Below are positions 1-5,485 of a stretch of DNA of 35,374 nucleotides, one piece after another (position 1 is the first letter of the stretch; each line of letters starts with the position of its first letter). The notes under the pieces were generated by a model. The model was not told the origin of the DNA and did no database searches. It saw nothing but the letters and a program-made list of their open reading frames with translations. This DNA is from Acidovorax sp. (GTDB taxonomy: Bacteria > Pseudomonadota > Gammaproteobacteria > Burkholderiales > Burkholderiaceae_C). The position numbers and the translations under genes are program-made. Location: contig NZ_JALEGG010000154.1 of the NCBI RefSeq assembly GCF_022763525.1, positions 1 to 35,374 of the forward strand. Reading direction: 5' to 3'.

Positions 1-294
1 AGGCGCAGTGGCGTGCACGAGCTGGTCAAGGACGTCTTCCGCGCGACCGCAGCGCGCCTGCGCGCTCTGGGCCCAGATCACGAGGCCGCCGCAGCTCACG
101 TGGAGCAAGCGTCTGCACACTGGATGCGCCACACGGCCGGCACCCACCAAAGCAACAGCATGGACCTGAAGGCCGTGCGCGACAACCTCGGACACTCCAA
201 CATTGCCACGACCAGCATCTATGTGCACACGGAAGACGATGCCCGTCATGATCAGACGTCCAGCGCTCATCGGCTTGGGTGGTCGAGTCTTTGA
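1..294 (+). CDS. Tyrosine recombinase/integrase, C-terminal part (5' end outside window)
   Basis: The reading frame is open from the first base, so the gene starts upstream of the window. The visible 97 residues carry the C-terminal catalytic signature of tyrosine recombinases: an HxxR box (HWMRHTAGTH), then DLKAVRDNLGHSNIATTSIY, which holds the conserved LGH motif and ends in the nucleophilic tyrosine. The nearby text VHTEDDARHD is typical of integrases on proteobacterial integrative elements and transposons. Such enzymes cut and rejoin DNA at specific sites. Its place at the edge of an accessory region fits an element integrase or a cointegrate-resolving recombinase, but the N-terminal half is missing, so the subfamily cannot be decided. 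Family call firm; role inferred. Confidence 0.88.
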   Translation, partial: RRSGVHELVKDVFRATAARLRALGPDHEAAAAHVEQASAHWMRHTAGTHQSNSMDLKAVRDNLGHSNIATTSIYVHTEDDARHDQTSSAHRLGWSSL

Positions 295-383
295 GGGTGA
301 TCACGCCTGATTGACATTCAATATTTGGGCATAAGCGCCTCGTGCCGGAAAATGGCTGCGACGATTTCAAAGGGAGGGAAAAA

Positions 384-1247
384 ATGGCTCAATCTGGGCA
401 GATGCTGCTGCGAGTGTGGGATGTGCAGCATGGCGCATGCGCGATGCTGCATCACCAAATCAATGGCTCAGCAGGGCGCCTTGCCATGATCGATTCAGGG
501 TGCACTGCGACCTGGCGCCCGAGCACTTTCATCAAGTACGGGCTTGGGAGACAGAGGCTCGACTACTTGTTCATTACCAATGCCGACCAGGATCACATGA
601 AGGACCTCCAGGGTCTTTGGGATGAAGGCATTGATGTTCCGGTGTGGTTTCACAATCCAAGCCCAAGTACAGATAACTGGCGGGACATGAAACTCTCGGG
701 CGGCCCACTCACCGATGACGCAAGGCGCTTTATCGCCAATTGCGAAGATTTCCAGGGGACGCCTGCGGAGCCTTTCAATCTGAACATGGGCGGCATTACC
801 TGCACCACGTTCTACAACCCTTATCCGCAGTTCACCAACACCAACGATCTCAGTCTTGTGATTTTTGTCGAATTCGATGGGTTCAAGATCGTCTTTCCTG
901 GTGACATGGAGAAACCGGGTTGGCGGGCATTGCTGCAGCGCCCGGATTTCTGCGCCGAGCTGCGCGACACCAACATCCTTGTGGCGTCTCATCACGGGCG
1001 CGAGAGCGGCTTTTGCCCTGAGATCTTCAACTACTTCACCCCGGATGCAGTTGTGATCTCGGACAAGCCCATCGAACACGAGACACAAAAAATGGTGCCG
1101 GACTACAGCCGGGTCGTGCGTGACAGCGGCGTGCGCGTGCGCAGCACCGGCAAAGACAGGCATGTCCTCACAACGCGACGTGACGGATGGATCCAATTCA
1201 CCGTTTCTGACGGTCGCTACTTCATCGACACGGAGTACGCTGGATGA
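384..1247 (+). CDS. ComEC/Rec2-like metallo-beta-lactamase-fold protein
   Basis: A 287-aa protein starting at the ATG at 384, which has a strong ribosome-binding site (AGGGAGGG) just upstream; a GTG 42 bases earlier is open but less likely. The N-terminal part (LRVWDVQHGACAMLHH) resembles the start of ComEC-type MBL domains. The metal-binding box is TNADQDHMKDL, so the canonical HxHxDH has Asn for the first His and Asp for the second. Later ligands look kept: FPGD near residue 172 and ASHHGRESG near residue 200. There is no membrane domain, so this is a soluble stand-alone hydrolase-like protein, possibly acting on a phosphodiester. Its stop overlaps the start of the following membrane-protein gene by 4 bases, implying coupled translation and a shared function. 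Substrate unknown. Confidence 0.85.
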   Translation: MAQSGQMLLRVWDVQHGACAMLHHQINGSAGRLAMIDSGCTATWRPSTFIKYGLGRQRLDYLFITNADQDHMKDLQGLWDEGIDVPVWFHNPSPSTDNWRDMKLSGGPLTDDARRFIANCEDFQGTPAEPFNLNMGGITCTTFYNPYPQFTNTNDLSLVIFVEFDGFKIVFPGDMEKPGWRALLQRPDFCAELRDTNILVASHHGRESGFCPEIFNYFTPDAVVISDKPIEHETQKMVPDYSRVVRDSGVRVRSTGKDRHVLTTRRDGWIQFTVSDGRYFIDTEYAG

Positions 1248-1909
1248 AGGCTGCTACGACCCGGAGCCTCAAATCGCTCAACATGGTCTGGCTGGTTTCC
1301 GTTGCGCTCGTTGACCTGTTCATCGTGGTTGCTCTGGTGGCTCCCGAGTGGCTTCAAGCCGAATCACTGACACGAGCAGGCATAGGGCGCGTTGCGGCTT
1401 CGATCGCGATGCCGACACTGGTCCTTTTGATGGTCAATCTGCTCCCGCATGATGTCAAAGCAATGCTGGTGTACTGGAAACCGTTGGGCAACCTGCCGGG
1501 CTCTCAGGCGTTCACCAAGCACGGTCCGAGCGATCGCCGGATCGACATGGGCGCGCTCAAAAGGAACGTGGGCGTCCTGCCCAAGGATCCCAATGAGCAA
1601 AACGCCAAGTGGTACAAGCTATACCGACAGGTGTCCAGCGAGACCGAGGTCGCAGAGGCACACCGGCTGTTCCTGTTGTACCGCGACATGGCGGCGGTGT
1701 CGCTGCTTCTTGGTATGACCGTGCCTTTGGGGCTTCTGTATGCCGGCACATCGATTCCCGCTGTGGCGGGGACTGCTGCGCTGTTCCTCGTCCAATACCT
1801 TGCCACGGCAGTTGGTGCGCGCTGGAGCGGCGTCCGCTTTGTGTGCAGCGTACTAGCCGTGCACTCGGCGAAGAAGGTTACGGCGTCAAAGGCCGCCACC
1901 ACGTCATGA
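1244..1909 (+). CDS. Four-helix membrane protein coupled to the MBL-fold gene
   Basis: A 221-aa protein whose ATG overlaps the stop of the upstream MBL gene (ATGA). It has two hydrophobic hairpins: helices near residues 13-35 and 47-68, and near 148-168 and 171-192. The polar loop between them (about 70-145) carries the segments YWKPLGNLPGSQAF, DRRIDMGALKR and PNEQNAKWYKLYRQ. The loop is long and charged and is probably cytoplasmic. I do not recognise a named domain. The 2+2 helix layout with a conserved-looking internal loop is what one sees in membrane effectors of bacterial conflict systems, but that is only an analogy. The tight pairing with the hydrolase says the two proteins act together. 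Confidence 0.8.
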   Translation: MKAATTRSLKSLNMVWLVSVALVDLFIVVALVAPEWLQAESLTRAGIGRVAASIAMPTLVLLMVNLLPHDVKAMLVYWKPLGNLPGSQAFTKHGPSDRRIDMGALKRNVGVLPKDPNEQNAKWYKLYRQVSSETEVAEAHRLFLLYRDMAAVSLLLGMTVPLGLLYAGTSIPAVAGTAALFLVQYLATAVGARWSGVRFVCSVLAVHSAKKVTASKAATTS

Positions 1910-2462
1910 GTCAATACCTTGGTGCTCCATAGCCGACTTCCCGTGCTGCTGGATATAGCCTAACCACCTCACGTGCGGAGGTCTGGGCTCATCATGGCAA
2001 GCATCAGCAGAAAAACGTCGCCCCCGGGGGCATTTGGGGCGCAAAGGCATCGGAGCTCACGCGGGATGCAATTCACGCCTTCAATCTTGAAAGAAAAATT
2101 GCTGGGTATCGCCCCTTCATTCAGTGAATACCAGTCCCGTCAGCACCGAGATCGCTTCGGCATGTTCATACCCAAAGTAAAGACTGTCGCGTAGCCACTC
2201 ACGCGTTGTTCGGCGCAGCCTACGATTTACTGTCGCGCCGTTACTCTGAAGCTCACAGGCCTTCTGTCTCTCGTGGCTTCCAAGACCGCAGCCTTTGCGC
2301 GTTGGTCACTACGCTCACGCTGCTGAGCGCCATCGCTGCTCCGGCACCATGGGATTCAACAGGCCAAATGCCGACAACGGAACTCCGACCACGTTGCATG
2401 CGAATGCCCAGGACAGATTCTGGCGGATCTGGGGTTGTATCGGGAGGAGAACCAGCGCTGAC
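1910..2462. other. Gene-poor stretch, probably decayed DNA
   Basis: No convincing gene is seen in these 553 bases. Short open stretches exist on both strands. One plus-strand frame ending at the TGA at 2125-2127 reads with protein-like composition (including GGIWGAKASELTRDAIHAFN) but lacks a clear start. A minus-strand frame across roughly 2130-2320 likewise reads like a remnant and also has no start. The Fic-domain partner expected downstream of the mobile mystery protein A gene (minus strand, below 2463) is not present in any frame I could follow. The stretch is best read as a scar of past insertions or deletions. Confidence 0.4.
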
Positions 2463-2921
2463 TCACCAAAGGCCACGCTTGCTCACTTTTACCAGCGCAC
2501 TGGTAAGGGCCATCAGCGTCTCTGCATCTGTCAGCACCTCCGTCCCCTTCAACGTGGGCGGCAACGAAATTCCAGCGATCTCTTGAGTACGGTTGAGCAC
2601 CTGCTCCACCAAACTGGTTCGGGGAACAAACATGTAATGCACTTCACAGTCCAGGCCATTGGCCAAACGTGCAAGCGTGTTCAGCGTGATAGTGCCGTTG
2701 GCCTCGGCCTGCTCCAGTTTGCGGACTCCCTGTGCTGTCATGCCCAAACGCTCACCTAGCGCTTTGGAACTCATGCCCAAGGCCAATCTCACCGTCTTTG
2801 CCCAACCACACCTGGGCGTGGCATTCCGCTGCAGCTTCGCGAAATCGCAAAACTGCCGATCAAGTTCGGCCAAGCGGGTGAGATCAAGGGGGTTTTTCAA
2901 GGGGGCAAACGCATGAGGCAA
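2463..2921 (-). CDS. Mobile mystery protein A-type HTH regulator (orphan)
   Basis: A 152-aa protein with one HTH_3/XRE domain: LGMSSKALGERLGMTAQGVRKLEQAEANGTITLNTLARLANGL spans residues of about 48-90. The preceding block (LAELDRQFCDFAKLQ...GWAKTVRLALGMS) and the following block (CEVHYMFVPRTSLVEQVLNRT) match the layout of the family named mobile mystery protein A. That family is normally encoded next to mobile mystery protein B, a Fic-domain protein, with A as probable repressor or antitoxin-like partner. No ATG fits; the best start is the TTG at 2921-2919, so the start is uncertain. A perfect 10-bp inverted repeat overlaps that start, fitting autorepression. The B partner is absent downstream, so this copy looks like a remnant of the pair. 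Confidence 0.8.
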   Translation of the reverse strand: MPHAFAPLKNPLDLTRLAELDRQFCDFAKLQRNATPRCGWAKTVRLALGMSSKALGERLGMTAQGVRKLEQAEANGTITLNTLARLANGLDCEVHYMFVPRTSLVEQVLNRTQEIAGISLPPTLKGTEVLTDAETLMALTSALVKVSKRGLW

Positions 2922-2938
2922 CAGACTGGTTGCCTCAT
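2913..2938. promoter_or_regulatory. Perfect inverted repeat over the start of the HTH gene
   Basis: ATGAGGCAAC at 2913-2922 is repeated in inverted form (GTTGCCTCAT) at 2929-2938 with a 6-bp spacer. The repeat covers the probable TTG start of the HTH regulator on the minus strand and lies between it and the divergent gene at 3079. A further GGCAACC lies close by near 2950. The position and dyad symmetry are those of an operator bound by a dimeric HTH repressor. That the regulator at 2463-2921 binds it is inference. Confidence 0.6.
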
Positions 2939-3078
2939 TAAGCAGATCTGGGCAACCGGTTTATTTCCATTGGGAGACGAGCGCACTTTGAACACAAAAA
3001 CAGCATTCCCGCTGGGATATCTTCGCACGCCACGGTCTCGGACAGGACCAATTGGTCTCATATTAACTTGAATGGCGA

Positions 3079-3519
3079 ATGATGCTGCGTTTGGAAAAAG
3101 CGACTCTTGGAAAATTTGGTGCACAGGACATGATGAGTCTGATCACATCTGGGGGATGGGAATCCATCTTGCCGGATGCGCTGGATGACAACCACCTATT
3201 GTTGGTGTCCGACCAGTTCCGAGACCTTCTGTCTGGTGTTGGCTGCAATGGGGACCATGACCCTGCACGTGCAGCCTTACCGATCACCCTGTTGCTTCTG
3301 TCTAAGGCGGGAGCCAAACGTTCAGGCGATAGCTTGGAAATCTGTCTCGAAACTCTGCAGGAAGCATTGTGCTTACTCAGCACCGCCGTTGATCGGGAGA
3401 TTGTCAATCGGATGCTGCAACGCAAAGATGCCACACCGATTGGTACCGGACTGATACAAGGACTTCAAATGCTGGTTCAGCACGCAGAGGCGCACGCCGA
3501 TTCGGAATGCCACGCCTAA
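3079..3519 (+). CDS. Hypothetical protein
   Basis: A 146-aa protein that I do not recognise. It begins ATG ATG at 3079; a sequence resembling a ribosome-binding site is not obvious. It is mostly helical in appearance, soluble, with no signal peptide or membrane segment, and has leucine-rich stretches (ALPITLLLLSKAG, SLEICLETLQEALCLLSTAVD). It is divergent from the HTH gene at 2921 and convergent with the XRE gene at 3818, overlapping the end of the latter by three bases. The intergenic region toward 2921 holds the inverted repeat at 2913-2938, so it could be under the same regulator. Composition and codon use look coding, but no function can be given. Confidence 0.6.
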   Translation: MMLRLEKATLGKFGAQDMMSLITSGGWESILPDALDDNHLLLVSDQFRDLLSGVGCNGDHDPARAALPITLLLLSKAGAKRSGDSLEICLETLQEALCLLSTAVDREIVNRMLQRKDATPIGTGLIQGLQMLVQHAEAHADSECHA

Positions 3520-3818
3520 TCTGAGGCCATGCCCTTAAAGTCAGCTTTGACGATCTTAAGGAGTTCGCCGACTGAGGTCGCGTCCAACTCCGGGCAGTAA
3601 GCTGCGGCAACGAGCGTCAAAGGGTGGATCTGCATCTGCTCGGCCAACACCTCGATGGTGCGAACACTCGGAACCTGGTGACCTTGCTCGATACGACTGA
3701 TGTGTCGGCGACTGGTGGCCAAAAGCATGTCTTCCTGCACCAAGCCGCGAGCTGCGCGCAATTGCCGCAGCGCCCGACCAAAGTCGGCTTGGGGTGGGAC
3801 ACGCTTTCGGGAAGACAT
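3516..3818 (-). CDS. XRE-family transcriptional regulator
   Basis: A 100-aa DNA-binding protein. The helix-turn-helix domain covers residues of about 12-68: FGRALRQLRAARGLVQED, then ATSRRHISRIEQGHQVPSVRTIEVLAEQM, the classic Cro/CI-type arrangement. A short tail follows (LKIVKADFKGMASD). It starts at the ATG at 3818-3816. Directly upstream is a perfect 11-bp inverted repeat (3835-3873), which also lies upstream of the divergent HAD gene at 3932. The regulator may therefore repress itself and control the HAD gene. Family call is firm; the regulatory link is inferred from position. Confidence 0.85.
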   Translation of the reverse strand: MSSRKRVPPQADFGRALRQLRAARGLVQEDMLLATSRRHISRIEQGHQVPSVRTIEVLAEQMQIHPLTLVAAAYCPELDATSVGELLKIVKADFKGMASD

Positions 3819-3834
3819 CCACCCGATTTCCGCT

Positions 3835-3873
3835 CAATGAGACTAAAAAGACCACGACCAACTAGTCTCATTG
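3835..3873. promoter_or_regulatory. Perfect 11-bp inverted repeat between XRE and HAD genes
   Basis: CAATGAGACTA at 3835-3845 is matched by TAGTCTCATTG at 3863-3873 around a 17-bp spacer, with no mismatch. It sits in the 113-bp divergent region between the XRE regulator (minus) and the HAD-fold gene (plus). This is the expected position for an operator of the XRE protein. Alternatively it could form a hairpin, but there is no following T-run on either strand, which argues against a terminator. Confidence 0.6.
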
Positions 3874-3931
3874 GCTCACTAATTCAGAAGAAATTCATCC
3901 CCTATTGGCAATCTGTTTCTGAAGTAGCACT

Positions 3932-4384
3932 GTGCCCATACTATTTTTGGATTTTGATGGGGTCCTGCACCCAGAGCATTGCCACGAGTCGAAGCACTTC
4001 TGTTGCCTACCCATCTTGGAAGATGCGTTGCGACAGGTGCCAGAGTGCCAAGTCGTGATCACCAGCACCTGGCGCCTGCAGCAATCCTATGAGGATCTAT
4101 TGCAAAGATTCTCTCCGGATGTTGCCGACATGATCGAGGGCGTCACCCCCAGATACTGCGATCTCACGAATGTCCCAAATACGCTGGTGGGGTACGCGCG
4201 GGAGGCGGAGTGCCATGCCTGGCTTTGGGCCAACGAGGTCCCAGATCGCAGCTGGGTGGCGGTGGATGATCGATCGTGGCTCTATCGGCCGTTCTGCAAG
4301 TCGTTGTTTTTGGTCGATGGCCGGGATGGGCTTACGCAGGCCACCGGTTCACGACTGACAGCGCGTCTTCAAAACCTCCTTTGA
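3932..4384 (+). CDS. Small HAD-fold protein (HAD domain of the Swiss Army Knife RNA-repair type)
   Basis: A 150-aa protein starting with GTG at 3932. HAD motif I is right at the N-terminus (LFLDFDGVLHP), motif II is probably ITSTW near residue 44, and an acidic motif lies in AVDDRSW near residue 112. This layout matches the small HAD domains described in Swiss Army Knife RNA-repair proteins and found as stand-alone genes in many proteobacteria. HAD enzymes usually remove phosphate from a substrate; here the substrate is unknown. The gene is divergent from an XRE regulator with a perfect inverted repeat between them. A decayed copy of its 3' part occurs at 20443-20637, next to the transposase gene, so the gene travels with this mobile region. 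Confidence 0.78.
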   Translation: MPILFLDFDGVLHPEHCHESKHFCCLPILEDALRQVPECQVVITSTWRLQQSYEDLLQRFSPDVADMIEGVTPRYCDLTNVPNTLVGYAREAECHAWLWANEVPDRSWVAVDDRSWLYRPFCKSLFLVDGRDGLTQATGSRLTARLQNLL

Positions 4385-4404
4385 CAACTCCTTCATTGCT
4401 TTGA

Positions 4405-4590
4405 CCTGCGGCAATTGAGAGCTTCTTCGGTCCCTTGAAGGCCGAGTATTTCCGTCTTGCAGCTCCTAACAACATTGATTCGCTCGAAGCGGGCGTGCAT
4501 GATTACGTCCGCCACTACGACCATGAGCGCATCAAGCTCAGACTGAACGGCCTCTGCCCGAGGGCATACAGGTTGACAAACACCGCCTAG
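4405..4590 (+). pseudogene. IS3-family transposase (OrfB) C-terminal remnant
   Basis: After a TGA at 4402 the plus frame reads about 60 codons to TAG at 4588. The translation (AIESFFGPLKAEYFRLA, then HDYVRHYDHERIKLRLNGLCPRAYRL) is the end of an IS3-type rve integrase: the SFFGxLKxE block with its catalytic Glu and the YNxxRxxxxLxGLxPxxYR tail. Nothing of the upstream catalytic domain or of OrfA precedes it; the HAD gene ends only 20 bases before. It is therefore a truncated insertion sequence. It shows that the HAD gene and the lipoprotein gene were brought together or trimmed by IS activity. Confidence 0.85.
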
Positions 4591-4685
4591 TTGGCGGGAT
4601 GGCAACCTTCCAACTTCTATGGGCAGTTCAATCCCGGTCCGATTCACCTGCGCCAGCGGTAGCAAGACTACTTAAAGGAACTTTG

Positions 4686-5060
4686 ATGATAAGAAAAATG
4701 GTTTTCTCGTTGGCTGCAGCTTTGGGATTCTTGATGATTTCCGGCTGTAGCACCCCTGTCTACGAAAACCGATACGCTGTGTCCGAAGGCTGGAGAATCG
4801 GCAAAGTAACCAGATTAGTCACCGCAGATGAATTCTTTAAGGGGGGCGGCTCTCGATGCCGGGGACTGGAGATTCGCCCCACCGACCATTTTGTATTCAT
4901 CCAAACGCAACCGACCCGAGCGCGTGGGCACTTCGCCAAAGTCGATCCTGGCTCCGGCTTATCAGTGGGTGATGAGGTGTACTTTAACGCGTGGAAGTGT
5001 GACGAGCCTCAAGTAGTGCCCAAGGTCCCCCATGGGGACAAGACGGGGCGTACGGAGTAA
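4686..5060 (+). CDS. Small lipoprotein of unknown function
   Basis: A 124-aa protein. The ATG at 4686 follows a ribosome-binding site (AAAGGAA) and gives a clean lipoprotein signal: MIRKMVFSLAAALGFLMISGC, with the lipidated Cys at residue 21. The mature part is short and mostly beta-like (WRIGKVTRLVTADEF, DHFVFIQTQP, SVGDEVYFNAWKCDEPQVVP), with two further Cys residues. I do not recognise the family. The start is placed here rather than 87 bases upstream because only this start gives the signal peptide. It stands alone downstream of an IS3 remnant. Confidence 0.65.
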   Translation: MIRKMVFSLAAALGFLMISGCSTPVYENRYAVSEGWRIGKVTRLVTADEFFKGGGSRCRGLEIRPTDHFVFIQTQPTRARGHFAKVDPGSGLSVGDEVYFNAWKCDEPQVVPKVPHGDKTGRTE

Positions 5061-5468
5061 CGTGGTGCCTGACTCCTTCTCACGGTGCACCTGAATGCTC
5101 TACGCTGACAGCATCGCATCACGATAGTTTGTCCCCGCCCGCACAACATCAAAGCAGACAGGAGACTACTTGTTGACTTAGGGCGGCAACAGGCATAGTT
5201 GATTGCTCTGCGCGCCGCAATATCCGGTAAAGGTTCGGCTGCTCTCCGAGCGTTCGAGACGCACATCGGTGACATGGTGCCCATCACCATGGAGGAGTTT
5301 GCGCTGTGGTCAGTTTCACTTCGTTGGCATAGCTCATGTTAGGGGCAAGCGGCAGGGCCACCAAGCAGCGTTCAGTCTCAAAATGTCGGTATCCCGCACG
5401 ATCACGGTCCGTTGCTGCAAATCAGGCTCTGTGAGCTCTTCCTTCTTAATTGGGCTCCTCCTCCAACA
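5061..5468. other. Region without a recognisable gene
   Basis: No supported gene is seen in this stretch between the lipoprotein gene and the 17-bp transposon-end-like sequence. One plus frame (TTG at 5199 to TAG at 5340-5342, 47 codons) reads with protein-like composition, including ALRAFETHIGDMVPITMEEF, but has no ribosome-binding site and no recognised relative. It may be a fragment of a lost gene. The longer plus frame from 5203 has an unlikely residue composition. Confidence 0.35.
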
Positions 5469-5485
5469 GAAACCGAGATCACCCC
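5469..5485. repeat. 17-bp Tn3-type end sequence, left copy
   Basis: GAAACCGAGATCACCCC at 5469-5485 is identical to 23933-23949, the outer end of the Tn3-family transposon, and is in the same orientation (read inward from the right: GGGGTGATCTCGGTTTC). Tn3-family ends begin with GGGG. The match stops after 17 bp. This copy therefore looks like the right end of another, related element lying to its left, or a product of rearrangement. The stop codon of cadA (5479-5481) lies inside it. Confidence 0.6.

Noticed and set aside
2206-2586. Plus-strand open frame of 126 codons
   Set aside because: It overlaps the 3' end of the HTH gene in antisense, has no ribosome-binding site and reads as low-quality protein.
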